From Paraburkholderia phenoliruptrix (GTDB lineage Bacteria; Pseudomonadota; Gammaproteobacteria; Burkholderiales; Burkholderiaceae), in the NCBI RefSeq assembly GCF_019511605.1, contig NZ_JAEUAV010000022.1, forward strand, positions 53,847 to 117,846: DNA of 64,000 bases, read 5' to 3'. The notes below the pieces were generated by a model. The model saw nothing but the letters and a program-made list of their open reading frames with translations, did no database searches and was not told where the DNA came from. Each line of letters starts with the position of its first letter. Position 1 is the first letter of the stretch. A program made the translations under genes and the position numbers. Below are positions 1 to 8,699 of this stretch, in pieces.

Positions 1-1
1 C

Positions 2-682
2 ACGACAACGGGGCTCGGGACGCCGGTCAATACGCTGCTGTCGACACTCGGCGGCGGACTCAAGCAGGCCGGCACGCTGCTCGCCACGTCCGGTGGCAAT
101 CCCGTCACGACTGCACTCGGACGCACCGTCACGGACACCGGCACCACGGTCGCCTCCGTCGGCGGATTGCTGACGGGCGGCACCGGCGGCAACCCGCTCG
201 CGCCGCTGACGAGCGCGCTGGGTGGCCTCACCGGTGGAGCGGCCACCGGACCGCTAGCGCCTGTGACCAGTGCGCTTGGCGGCGTGACCGGCGGCGCCGG
301 CAGCGGCCCGCTCGCGCCGGTCACCGGCACGCTGGCTGGCTTGACGGGCGCGCTTGGCGGTGCGTCCGGCGGTGCAAGCCCGCTCGCGCCTGTGACCGGT
401 GTGCTGTCGAGTGTGACGAGCGGATTGAGCGGCGCGGCCGGCAGCAGTAGCCCGTTGGCGCCTGTGACAGGCGTGCTGTCGACGGTCACTGGTGCGCTCG
501 GCGGCGTCGCCACGACGACCGCGGCGGCAACCCCCAGCGCGACGCGCACGACGAGCACCACGCCCACGACGCCCACCGGTGTATCGCTCACGGCCAGCTC
601 GGGCAATGGCACGGCAAGCAATCCGCTTGCGCCGGTGACCTCGCTGGTTGGCGGCCTGCTCGGGGGATTGTCGAAGAAGTAG
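2..682 (+). CDS. Gly/Thr/Ser-rich repeat protein, 5' end cut by window edge
   Basis: The reading frame is open from base 2 to a stop at 680-682, so the start lies upstream of the window. The visible ~226 residues are almost entirely Gly, Thr, Ser, Ala, Leu, Val and Pro. They carry an imperfect repeat of about 25-30 residues built around PLAPVTG and VTGALGG, and end in a basic GGLSKK. The first part (TGLGTPVNTLL) resembles TGLGAPLGGLL in the next gene, so the two are probably tandem paralogs. Such proteins are often labelled collagen-like in Burkholderia, but I see no strict Gly-X-Y periodicity. Its neighbour is a lipoprotein, so a surface or periplasmic location is inferred. Function unknown. 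Confidence 0.75.
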   Translation, partial: TTTGLGTPVNTLLSTLGGGLKQAGTLLATSGGNPVTTALGRTVTDTGTTVASVGGLLTGGTGGNPLAPLTSALGGLTGGAATGPLAPVTSALGGVTGGAGSGPLAPVTGTLAGLTGALGGASGGASPLAPVTGVLSSVTSGLSGAAGSSSPLAPVTGVLSTVTGALGGVATTTAAATPSATRTTSTTPTTPTGVSLTASSGNGTASNPLAPVTSLVGGLLGGLSKK

Positions 683-1015
683 GCGTGGCCGCTCACGCAG
701 GGAGTAGGCAGGGAGTAAGCAGCGAAGCACGCACGAAAGCAACGCGGGACGCATGTGGCGAAACACGTGACGTAACACGCGGCGGACCACGTAGCGAAGC
801 ACGCACCGCGCGACGCTTCGAGCGATGGTCCGCGACCGCCGCCCATGCCGGAGATTCCACCGCGAGCACGCATGACAGCCGCGTTGATCCCGGCATCCTG
901 GCCTGATCCGAATACAGCAGTCTCGATACGGCTCAAAGAAAGCCGCGCCGCCATCTCGAAGAGACAGCGCGCGCCAGTAGCAAACACGATTGCCAGAAGG
1001 CATTGAGGAGCACAC
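683..1015. other. Intergenic region between the two repeat-protein genes
   Basis: No convincing gene. A 14-base motif, agcgaagcacgcac, occurs twice (721-734 and 793-806). A Shine-Dalgarno-like gaggag at 1005-1010 precedes the next start codon by 5 nt. I see no clear terminator. Confidence 0.5.
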
Positions 1016-2419
1016 ATGTCCACACCCCGTCTGTTGAACCGACACTCCGCCGCGACCGTCTTCATGTCGTTGCGCACGCCGTTGATTGCCGTTGCCGTCG
1101 CCGGCCTGCTCGCCGCGTGCGGCGGCAGCACGGTCAATTCGCCGCCCACGTCCAGCACCGGCAGCGGCAGCGGCTCCGGATCGACCGGCAGCGGCGGCAA
1201 CACGACGACGACCACCACCGGCACCCCAGGCGCCGTCACGGGCGCCGCGAAGACGACCAACGATCTCGGCGCGACCATCGCCGCGCAGACCATTCCCGGT
1301 CTGAGCCCGCAAGTCACGCAAGGTCTCGGCAACGCAGTGTCGGGTACGAGCAGTACGCTGAACACGCTCGCCAACGCGGTGAGCGGCGGCGTCGGCCAGA
1401 TCGGCGCGACGCAGAATCCGGTCGGCACCACGGTCGCGGGTCTCGGCTCGGTGGTGAGTTCGACGAGCGGCGTCGTGCAAGGCCTGAGCACTGCCGTGGA
1501 CGGCCTCGGCAGCGGCAATCTTGCACCGCTGTCGCCGGTTACGACGCCGTTGGCTGGCGCATTGTCGACCACCGCCACCGCACTCAACGCGGGTGGCGCC
1601 ACGCTCGGCAATACGCTCGGCTCGCCCCCGGTTCAGCAACTCACGCAACCGCTCAGTACAGCGATCACGCCAATTGTCGTCACCGCGGGTCTCGTCACCC
1701 AGGCGGCCGGCACGCAGACGGGCCTCGGCGCACCGCTCGGGGGTCTGCTGGCTCAGCTTGGCGGCGCACTCGGCACTGCGGGCTCGCAGGCGGGCTCGAT
1801 AAGCGGCAACCCGATAGGCGCCGATGCCGGTGCGCTGATCGGCTCTCTCGGCAACACCGTGACGAACGCGGGCGGGCTCGTCAATCCAAACGGCCCGAAC
1901 GGCGTGCTGCCGATTCCCGGGCTGATTACGAGCCTTGTCGGCAGCATGAATGTCAGCATTGCCAACGGACCGCCATCGAACAGCAGCCCGTTTGGCCCGC
2001 TGCAAGACACGCTGGCCAGCCTTGGGCTCGGCGGCAATCCGCTCGGCTCGCTGTCGACGCTGCTCGGCGGCACGCCGCTCGCCGGGGTCGGCTCGGGGCT
2101 GAGCGGCGCCCCTCTCGGCCCGCTGACTTCCGCGCTGAGCGGTACGGGCAGCGGAACAAGCCCGCTGTCGTCGCTGCAGTCGGTGACCGGTGTGCTGGCC
2201 GGCGTGACTGGCGGTGCAGCGGGCGGAGGAGCGGGCGCGGGCGGCTCGGGCGGCGCACAGGCGCTCGGGCCTGTGACCGCGCTGGTTGGGCAACTGACGG
2301 GCGCCTTGAGCGGCGCCGCCGGCTCCACCGCCGCCACAACGTCGACGAGTACCCCCGGCAGTCCGGCGGGCGGGCTGACCACGTTACTGGGCGGGCTCGT
2401 GCCGGGCAGTCGTAAGTAG
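1016..2419 (+). CDS. Gly/Thr/Ser-rich repeat lipoprotein
   Basis: 467 residues. The ATG at 1016 follows gaggag by 5 nt. The N-terminus has a basic stretch, a hydrophobic segment (about residues 22-35) and a lipobox LLAAC, so the mature protein should be lipidated on Cys. Next comes a Ser/Gly/Thr linker (about 40-75), then some 390 residues of low-complexity sequence rich in Gly, Leu, Thr, Ala and Ser. Motifs such as LGGLL, PLGPLTSAL and VTGVLAGVTGG recur at irregular spacing. There are no aromatic-rich or catalytic motifs. It is a likely tandem paralog of the upstream gene and lies before a TpsB-type transporter. A structural or surface role is inferred only. Confidence 0.75.
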   Translation: MSTPRLLNRHSAATVFMSLRTPLIAVAVAGLLAACGGSTVNSPPTSSTGSGSGSGSTGSGGNTTTTTTGTPGAVTGAAKTTNDLGATIAAQTIPGLSPQVTQGLGNAVSGTSSTLNTLANAVSGGVGQIGATQNPVGTTVAGLGSVVSSTSGVVQGLSTAVDGLGSGNLAPLSPVTTPLAGALSTTATALNAGGATLGNTLGSPPVQQLTQPLSTAITPIVVTAGLVTQAAGTQTGLGAPLGGLLAQLGGALGTAGSQAGSISGNPIGADAGALIGSLGNTVTNAGGLVNPNGPNGVLPIPGLITSLVGSMNVSIANGPPSNSSPFGPLQDTLASLGLGGNPLGSLSTLLGGTPLAGVGSGLSGAPLGPLTSALSGTGSGTSPLSSLQSVTGVLAGVTGGAAGGGAGAGGSGGAQALGPVTALVGQLTGALSGAAGSTAATTSTSTPGSPAGGLTTLLGGLVPGSRK

Positions 2420-2728
2420 TCCGCATGAAGGTTGGGGCGCGACGTGCATGGCATCTTTTGAGAGGCCGTCACGGTCTCGCGCCCGGCCGTTGCGGGCGGC
2501 TCGCGTCGCACAGCGTGACATGACATGCCATTACACGAATGGGCCGCGCAGCATGTCGCATGCGCCCTCTTTCGCATTGCATTCAAGCTTCGTGCAACTG
2601 ATGACGTAAAACATGGCGGGACGGCGAACTCCGTCCGGCCATACATAAATCGAGCGCTGTCCGGCGGCAAGGCCATGCCGCGCAACCGCAGACGCTCGCA
2701 GAACAAAACGGCATACGAGGACAGTCCG
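2420..2728. other. Intergenic region before the TpsB-like gene
   Basis: No supported gene. The long frame covering this stretch also opens here (from 2525), but the signal peptide and ribosome binding site place the real start at 2729. A short hairpin (cgcccg at 2480-2485 pairing with cgggcg at 2493-2498) lacks a T tract and is only a weak terminator candidate for the lipoprotein gene. Confidence 0.45.
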
Positions 2729-4435
2729 ATGAAACCCGGCTACCGCAGCACCTGGACGTTCATGCTCGCGGCGTTCGCCGCGAGCGCAATGCAAGCGCCC
2801 GCACATGCGCAGTCGCGACCCGCCGCGGTGGCCGGCGGCAATCCGCTGGATTCACTGCCGCAAATCAAGGCGCCCGACAAAGGTCCGAACGTGACCCTGC
2901 AGGTCGCGCCGCAAGCGCCTCAACTACAGGAACTGCTTGCGCGCCATCTCACGCCGACCCGCGTTCAGGTCGAAGGCGTCAAGTCGATTCCCTTCGACGA
3001 CGTCGCGCAACGCTTCACGCCGCTAGTCGGCAAAGACATGACCATCGGCGATCTGATCGAGGTGGCCAACGGCGTAACAAAGCTCTACCAGGAGCGCGGC
3101 TTCGCGCTTTCGTTTGCATTTATCCCGGCACAGACATTCGACGACGGCGTGGTGCGCGTGACGGTAGTGGAAGGCTATGTGTCCGCCGTCAAGGTGACGG
3201 GCAAGGCTGGCGCAGTGGAAGAGAAAATCCGCGCGATCGCCGATCACATCACTGCCGACCGGCCGCTGCGGCGCGCCACCTTCGAACGTTATATCAACGT
3301 GCTCGGGCTGTTGCCCGGCGTGAAGGTCGCCGCGAACGTCCCGCCGCCGCAGAACACGGACGGTGCAACTACGCTCGAGCTGAACGTGGAGCGCAAGCCT
3401 TTCAATGTCAGTACCGGCATCGACTTCAATCATCCCGGCGTGCAAGGCCTGCTGAGCGCGACCGAAAATGGCCTTACCGCGCTAGGCGAACAACTGAGCG
3501 TGTCGGCGCTGCTGCCGAAAGGCCGCGACAACGTCACTTATCTGGCCGCGCATGCCACCGTGCCGGTCGGCAGCAATGGCCTGATTGCGAAGCTCGACGC
3601 ATCGCACTATCGCGGCAATCCGGTCGACAATCCGGGCCTGCCGTCCTACGTCGAGCGCACGGTGATCAACGACAAGATCGGCGGCTCGCTGGCCTACCCC
3701 ATCCTCCTGAGCAATTCGCAGAGCGTGATCGGCACTGCGTCGGTGTATGCCTCGCACGACGAGGACCGCTATCACAATCAACAGACGGGTGCGCAGATCG
3801 GCCTGCGGTCGCAAGTGCGCGTGATGCAGTTGCAAGCCGACTACACGAGCGTGCAAACGGGCCAGGTGCGCCGCGCGAGCCTTAACGTGGCGAAGGCGTT
3901 CGACATTCTGGGCGCGTCGAAGGCCGGCGATTCGAATGTTCTCGGCACGCGCGTCAGCAATCCGGCTTCGATCAACTTTGTGCGCACCGGTGCGAGCTTT
4001 TCACAAACCAATGAGTGGCCCTTCAAGATCGGTACGGCCATCTCGCTGACCGGCCAGTACAGCGCCGTTTCGCTGCCGACCTCCGAGCAGATCGCTTTCG
4101 GCGCGCAGCGTTTCGCGCAAGGCTATCAGCCAGGCGAAGCGTCGGGCGATTCAGGCTGGGGCGCCATGTTCGAGATCAACCGCGCGTTCACGCCGGGCTT
4201 CACGTATCTGCGCACGTTCACGCCGTACATTTCGTTCGACATGGCGCGTGTCTATCTGCATGCGGGCACGCCCTCGCCGTCGCGGCTTGCGTCGATTGCA
4301 TTTGGCTTTCGGATCAGCGACGCGAAGTACTACAGCCTCGATCTCTCGGTGGCGAAGGCGGTCGGCGACGCTCCAGTCGAGAGCGCGTCGCGCAGTCCGC
4401 GCATCAATGCCACGTTCTCGTACCAGTTGAACTGA
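2729..4435 (+). CDS. ShlB/FhaC/HecB-type outer-membrane transporter (TpsB-like)
   Basis: 568 residues from the ATG at 2729, chosen because gagga (2717-2721) sits 7 nt upstream and the protein then begins with a typical signal peptide ending near AHAQ. Residues of about 65-160 form a ShlB-type POTRA domain (RVQVEGVKSIPFDDV and VTVVEGYVSAVKV). The rest is a predicted beta-barrel of alternating hydrophobic and polar strands, ending in FSYQLN with no C-terminal extension. Family members export or activate a large TpsA exoprotein in two-partner secretion. No TpsA gene is in the visible neighbourhood; the upstream partners are Gly-rich repeat proteins. Family call is firm, cargo unknown. Confidence 0.85.
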   Translation: MKPGYRSTWTFMLAAFAASAMQAPAHAQSRPAAVAGGNPLDSLPQIKAPDKGPNVTLQVAPQAPQLQELLARHLTPTRVQVEGVKSIPFDDVAQRFTPLVGKDMTIGDLIEVANGVTKLYQERGFALSFAFIPAQTFDDGVVRVTVVEGYVSAVKVTGKAGAVEEKIRAIADHITADRPLRRATFERYINVLGLLPGVKVAANVPPPQNTDGATTLELNVERKPFNVSTGIDFNHPGVQGLLSATENGLTALGEQLSVSALLPKGRDNVTYLAAHATVPVGSNGLIAKLDASHYRGNPVDNPGLPSYVERTVINDKIGGSLAYPILLSNSQSVIGTASVYASHDEDRYHNQQTGAQIGLRSQVRVMQLQADYTSVQTGQVRRASLNVAKAFDILGASKAGDSNVLGTRVSNPASINFVRTGASFSQTNEWPFKIGTAISLTGQYSAVSLPTSEQIAFGAQRFAQGYQPGEASGDSGWGAMFEINRAFTPGFTYLRTFTPYISFDMARVYLHAGTPSPSRLASIAFGFRISDAKYYSLDLSVAKAVGDAPVESASRSPRINATFSYQLN

Positions 4436-4704
4436 GCCCAACCTGGCAAGACTGCGCTGCGCATGAAGTGCCACAGCCGATTAGAGGCTTCACTATCAAA
4501 CCATGCGCGCACTTTCGCGCGCACTTCACGTATTCTGCATCGATCACATCACGCGGCCGCCCAGAGCCGCGGGACCGGCCCTTCGGGTGCGGCGCGTCAG
4601 GAGACCCCCAAGGCATCACGCGACATGCAAGGCAAGCGCCTCACGCGGTGCCAATAACGCTGCGCGACCATGATCGCGCCATCTTTTATTCACGGAGGAA
4701 GACA

Positions 4705-5199
4705 ATGATGCAGTTGGCTCAGCTCACTCAGCGCGCCCGAACCCTCGCACTACGCACGGCGCAACACGCGGCGCTCGCCGGCGTGCTGCTCGCGAGCGCC
4801 GCCACCGCGATGGCACAGGCCGATACGCCGGTGGGCACGTGGCAGACCATCGACGATCACACCGGCCAGCCCAAGGCGCTCGTGCAGATCATGCAGGACG
4901 GCAATGGCACGCTAAGCGGCAAGGTGATCAAGGGACTCGGCCCGAACGACCAGCCGGATCGTCGCTGCACCGCGTGCACCGACTCGCGCAAGGACCAGCC
5001 GATTCTCGGCATGACGATCATCAGCGACATGAAGAAGGACGGCGACGCCTGGGATCACGGGCAGATTCTGGACCCGGAAAACGGCAAGCTCTACAAGTGC
5101 AAGATGCGCCTTGAAGACGACGGCAACAAGCTCGTGGTGCGCGGATACATCGGCGTGTCGCTGCTGGGACGCTCGCAAACGTGGGTTCGCCAGCAGTAG
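4705..5199 (+). CDS. DUF2147 family periplasmic protein
   Basis: 164 residues. ATG at 4705 (a second ATG follows at 4708) with ggagga at 4694-4699. A signal peptide ends near AMAQA at about residue 37. The mature part begins TPVGTWQTIDDHTGQPKA and contains the DUF2147 pattern: GTW near the start, a CTAC pair, and an ending GVSLLGRSQTWVR. The family is a lipocalin-like small beta-barrel of unknown role, common in proteobacterial periplasms. The CTAC pair may form a disulfide (inference). It is followed by a symmetrical terminator. It probably has its own promoter, because 269 bases separate it from the transporter gene. Confidence 0.8.
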   Translation: MMQLAQLTQRARTLALRTAQHAALAGVLLASAATAMAQADTPVGTWQTIDDHTGQPKALVQIMQDGNGTLSGKVIKGLGPNDQPDRRCTACTDSRKDQPILGMTIISDMKKDGDAWDHGQILDPENGKLYKCKMRLEDDGNKLVVRGYIGVSLLGRSQTWVRQQ

Positions 5200-5236
5200 G
5201 ATGGCGCCGTAGCCGCACCCGGTGCGCACAAAAAAG

Positions 5237-5270
5237 AAACGGCCGACGATATGATCGTTCGGCCGTTTTT
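5237..5270. terminator. Bidirectional intrinsic terminator between DUF2147 gene and transposase-N-like gene
   Basis: Stem aaacggccgacgat (5237-5250) pairs with the copy ending at 5268, with a 3-base loop and one bulged base. T residues follow on the plus strand and an A-rich stretch precedes it, so it can end both the plus-strand gene at 5199 and the convergent minus-strand gene ending at 5298. Confidence 0.8.
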
Positions 5271-5297
5271 GTACCCGATGTCGCGCGATTCCAGTTG

Positions 5298-5753
5298 TCA
5301 TGCAGCGTGTTTGAAAGGCGACGTGAAAGCAAACGGGGACGACGGAAGAGGCGTGGCGGGCGGCGGATTGTAGACTGCCGGTGCAACCGGCGCAGGCGCC
5401 TTCTCTGCGGTGACCACAGGTTTGGATTCTGCGGCCGGATGGGTGCGCATGCGAGCTTCCATCATCGCGCACAGTTCCTCGCTCGCGGCGCCGAATAGCT
5501 GCTCCATTACGCGTTTGAGCACGCCGGACTCGTACCAGGCCTTGAAGCGCCGATGACAGGTTTGATAGGACGGGTATTTGCGCGGCATGGCGGACCACGT
5601 GGCGCCGCTGTACATGACCCACAGTACGCCGTTGAGCACCGAGCGCGTGTTGGCAAGCGGGCGGCCCCGCAATTCCGAGCGCGGGCGCAATTCGGGCAGC
5701 AACGGCGCAATGCGTTGCCACTCTTCGTCGTTGATGTCGCGGTAGGGGTTCAT
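5298..5753 (-). CDS. Stand-alone transposase N-terminal-like protein (DUF4096 type)
   Basis: 151 residues from the ATG at 5753, which has ggaga just upstream. Residues 1-90 match the helix-turn-helix domain found at the N-terminus of IS5-type transposases: EEW, RGRP, LNGVLWV, GATWSAMP, KYPSYQTCHRRF. The DDE catalytic domain is missing. Instead there is a Pro/Ala-rich tail of about 50 residues. No terminal inverted repeats were seen around it, and it has its own ribosome binding site and a terminator. It aligns without gaps to the protein at 33953-34354 (36 identical of the first 88 residues by eye). A DNA-binding or domesticated role is inferred; an IS remnant is the alternative. Confidence 0.7.
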   Translation of the reverse strand: MNPYRDINDEEWQRIAPLLPELRPRSELRGRPLANTRSVLNGVLWVMYSGATWSAMPRKYPSYQTCHRRFKAWYESGVLKRVMEQLFGAASEELCAMMEARMRTHPAAESKPVVTAEKAPAPVAPAVYNPPPATPLPSSPFAFTSPFKHAA

Positions 5754-5931
5754 GGTTTCTCCTTTGTCAGATAATCGACAAAGATAGCCAGTCGCCCACA
5801 ACCGGAATATCGGAGCAATCCGAATCCTGAAAACAGGCCTTTCGGCCTAGTCCGCTAGCCGTGGAAGCAGCGACCTATCGCAAAACCACCGCCGGCGGTC
5901 GGTTCCGGCGTCCTCCGGCGCGCCCCGCGCC

Positions 5932-7029
5932 TCAGGTGAGCGACGTATCGACGATCCGGCGCGGTGCGTCCAGATACTCCTTGCTCTGCATCTCGACGAT
6001 GCGTGAGACGGTGCGCGTAAATTCGTTGGCCATCGGGCCGTCCACATAAAGCTGCTCGGGCGGCACCGCGGCGGACATCAGCAGCTTCACCTTGTGGTCG
6101 TAGAACACGTCGATGAGCCACGTGAAGCGACGCGCCTCCGACGCCATGCGCGCCGACATCTGCGGTACGGCGGACAGGATCACCGCGTGGAAACGGCTTG
6201 CGAGTTCGAGGTAATCGTTCTGCGAACGCGGACCGCCGCACAACGTCGAGAAATCGAACCAGACCACGCCGTCGGCCTTGCGCAGTGCTTTCAGCTCGCG
6301 CTTTTCAATGTGCAGGATCGGGCTTTCGTCAGGCACGGCGGCAAGACGCGCGAACGCGTCGCGCAGCGCCTTGTCGGCGGCCGCGCCAAGCGGCGTGTGA
6401 TAGACCTCGACCTGCGCCAGCGTGCGCTGCCGGTAGTCAATGCCTGCGTCCACGTTGATCACATCGAGCTTGGCCTTGATCAGTTCGATGGCAGGCAGCA
6501 TGCGGTCGCGATGCAGGCCGTCCGGATACAGCGTGTCGGGGTCGTAGTTGGACGTCATCACGAACTGCACGCCGTTTTCGAACAGCTTGTCGAGCAGGCG
6601 GTACAGAATCATCGCGTCCGCGATGTCCGACACGTGAAATTCGTCGAAACAGATGAGCCGGTAGCGTTTGGCCACACGGCGCGCGAGCTCGTCGAGCGGA
6701 TCGGCCTGGCCCTTCAGCTCTTCCAGTTCGCGATGCACCTCGCGCATGAACTCGTGGAAATGCAAGCGCGTTTTCCGCTGCACCGGCACGATCATGTAAA
6801 AGCTGTCCATCAGAAAGCTCTTGCCGCGCCCCACGCCGCCCCACATGTAGACGCCGCGCGGCTGGTCCGGGTGATTGATGAGCTTTTTGAACGCGTTCGA
6901 GCGACGCGCCTTGTACTCGACCCACTCTTCGTAGCACCGCTGCAGACGGTCCACCGCCGCACGTTGCGCCGGGTCGGATTGATAGCCCCGCGTCTGCAGT
7001 TCTTTTTCGTAGTATTCGGTGACGTTCAT
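5932..7029 (-). CDS. zapE: Cell division protein ZapE (AFG1-like ATPase)
   Basis: 365 residues, the usual length. Walker A GGVGRGKS lies at about residues 64-71 and Walker B is LICFDEFHVSD at about 145-155. The arginine-containing TSNYDPDTLYPDGLHRDR segment is typical of the AFG1/ZapE family. ZapE is a cytoplasmic ATPase that in E. coli associates with the Z ring late in division and under low oxygen. The gene lies just after the odh operon on the same strand, but a strong terminator (7041-7077) separates them. A palindrome just past the stop (5888-5899) could help end transcription but has only a short T-rich stretch. Confidence 0.93.
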   Translation of the reverse strand: MNVTEYYEKELQTRGYQSDPAQRAAVDRLQRCYEEWVEYKARRSNAFKKLINHPDQPRGVYMWGGVGRGKSFLMDSFYMIVPVQRKTRLHFHEFMREVHRELEELKGQADPLDELARRVAKRYRLICFDEFHVSDIADAMILYRLLDKLFENGVQFVMTSNYDPDTLYPDGLHRDRMLPAIELIKAKLDVINVDAGIDYRQRTLAQVEVYHTPLGAAADKALRDAFARLAAVPDESPILHIEKRELKALRKADGVVWFDFSTLCGGPRSQNDYLELASRFHAVILSAVPQMSARMASEARRFTWLIDVFYDHKVKLLMSAAVPPEQLYVDGPMANEFTRTVSRIVEMQSKEYLDAPRRIVDTSLT

Positions 7030-7040
7030 CGTGTTGCTGC

Positions 7041-7077
7041 AAAAAAAAGGCGGGAGGGAATGAACCCGCCCGCCTTG
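7041..7077 (-). terminator. Intrinsic terminator of the odhA-odhB-odhL operon
   Basis: On the minus strand aaggcggg pairs with cccgcctt and runs into eight T residues (the A run at 7041-7048 on the plus strand). It lies 44 nt after the odhL stop codon. Confidence 0.85.
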
Positions 7078-7120
7078 TGATGCCGGAAATGCCAGTGCGT
7101 TCAGTCAGGCGTGCGCGCGA

Positions 7121-8551
7121 TTACATGTTCAGCGCGCGCTTGTCCACGGCGAGCGCCGCTTCGCGCATGACTTCGGACAGCGACGGGTGCGGATGGCAAA
7201 TGCGGCCGATGTCTTCCGACGCCGCCTTGAATTCCATGGCCACCACGGCTTCGGCGATCAGGTCCGATGCGTTCGCCGCGATGATGTGCACGCCGAGCAG
7301 TTCGTCGGTCTTTGCGTCCGCGATCATTTTGACGAAACCATCTGCCTTGTTGATGCCGAGCGCACGGCCGTTGGCCATGAACGGGAACTGGCCGGTCTTG
7401 ATCTCGCGGCCTTCCGCCTTCAGTTGCTGCTCGGTCTTGCCGACCCATGCGATTTCCGGCTCGGTGTAGATCACCCACGGAATGCAGTTGTAGTCGATGT
7501 GCGGCTTCTGACCGTCGATGATTTCGGCCACCAGCACGCCTTCGTCCTCGGCCTTGTGCGCGAGCATCGGGCCCCGCACCACGTCGCCGATCGCGTACAC
7601 GTTCGGCACGGCCGTCGCGCAATGATCGTCCACGTCGATAAAGCCGCGCTCGTTCGCTTTCAGACCGATCGCTTCCAGACCGAGATTGTCGGTGTTCGGC
7701 ACACGGCCGATCGACACGATCAGGCGGTCGGCTTCGAGCTTCTGCGCGTTGCCGTCCTTGTCCGTGTAGTTGATTGTGACGCTGTTGTCCGTCGTGGTGA
7801 CTTCGCCGACCTTCACGCCGACGTGAATGTCGAGGCCCTGCTTCTTGAACTGCTTGGCCGCTTCCTTGGACAGCGCCTGGTCAGCCGCGCCGAGGAATTC
7901 CGGCAGCGCTTCGAGCACGGTCACTTCCGCGCCGAGGCGACGCCACACCGAACCGAGTTCCAGACCAATCACGCCTGCGCCGATCACAGCGAGCTTCTTC
8001 GGCGCGGAGTCGAAAGACAGCGCGCCTTCGTTGTCGGCGACGATCTTGTTGTCCACCGGAATGTTCGGCAGATGACGTGCCTTCGAACCGGTGGCGATAA
8101 TCACGTTCTTCGCCGTGACCACTTCTGTTTCGCCTTCGCCGCTCACTTCGATCTGCACGCCGGCGTCCGTCTTGCCGGTGAACTTGCCGTGACCCTTGAG
8201 CCACGTGATCTTGTTCTTGCGGAACAGGAATTCGATACCCTTGGTCATTTTCTCGACGATGCCCTCTTTGCGAGCCATCATCTTCGAGATGTCGACCTTC
8301 ACGTTCTCCACCGAAATGCCGTGGTCGGCGAGGTGATGCGACGCGTTTTCAAACTCTTCCGACGACGCGAGCAGCGCCTTCGACGGAATGCAACCCACGT
8401 TCAGGCAGGTGCCGCCCAACTTCAGCGCGCCGGCCGGGTTCTTCCATTTTTCGATACATGCGACGGTCTTGCCGAGCTGCGCTGCGCGAATGGCGGCGAT
8501 GTAACCGCCGGGGCCTGCGCCGATCACGACGACGTCAAATTCTTTGGACAT
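7121..8551 (-). CDS. lpdA: Dihydrolipoamide dehydrogenase (E3)
   Basis: 476 residues. The start at 8551 is preceded by aggatt and gives the standard N-terminus MSKEFDVVVIGAGPGG; a longer frame to 8608 has no family match. The FAD-binding GAGPGG is at 11-16, the redox disulfide GGTCLNVGC at Cys49/Cys54, the NAD-binding GAGVIGLE in mid-protein, and the catalytic HPHPSLSE near residues 453-460. It reoxidises the dihydrolipoyl group of E2 using NAD+. As last gene of odhA-odhB-lpdA it is the dedicated E3 of 2-oxoglutarate dehydrogenase (odhL). Confidence 0.96.
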   Translation of the reverse strand: MSKEFDVVVIGAGPGGYIAAIRAAQLGKTVACIEKWKNPAGALKLGGTCLNVGCIPSKALLASSEEFENASHHLADHGISVENVKVDISKMMARKEGIVEKMTKGIEFLFRKNKITWLKGHGKFTGKTDAGVQIEVSGEGETEVVTAKNVIIATGSKARHLPNIPVDNKIVADNEGALSFDSAPKKLAVIGAGVIGLELGSVWRRLGAEVTVLEALPEFLGAADQALSKEAAKQFKKQGLDIHVGVKVGEVTTTDNSVTINYTDKDGNAQKLEADRLIVSIGRVPNTDNLGLEAIGLKANERGFIDVDDHCATAVPNVYAIGDVVRGPMLAHKAEDEGVLVAEIIDGQKPHIDYNCIPWVIYTEPEIAWVGKTEQQLKAEGREIKTGQFPFMANGRALGINKADGFVKMIADAKTDELLGVHIIAANASDLIAEAVVAMEFKAASEDIGRICHPHPSLSEVMREAALAVDKRALNM

Positions 8552-8699
8552 GACAATCCTTTTGATGACGGAACGGCGCGGCCACGCTTCGTGGCGCGTC
8601 TCGTTCATGTACTGCGGAATGCGAAAGACGTGAAACTTGCCTGATCTGCAAGTGGCGCCGGCTTGCGTTTTTGCAAGCCGGCGGGAAGCGGACCGGAAG

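Noticed and set aside
254..2293. 679-residue minus-strand frame over the repeat lipoproteins
   Set aside because: Arg/Ala-rich reverse of the Gly/Thr repeat sequence, spanning two genes and their gap.
5298..5753. Insertion sequence
   Set aside because: Only a transposase N-terminal-like domain is present; no DDE domain, terminal inverted repeats or target-site duplication was found by eye.
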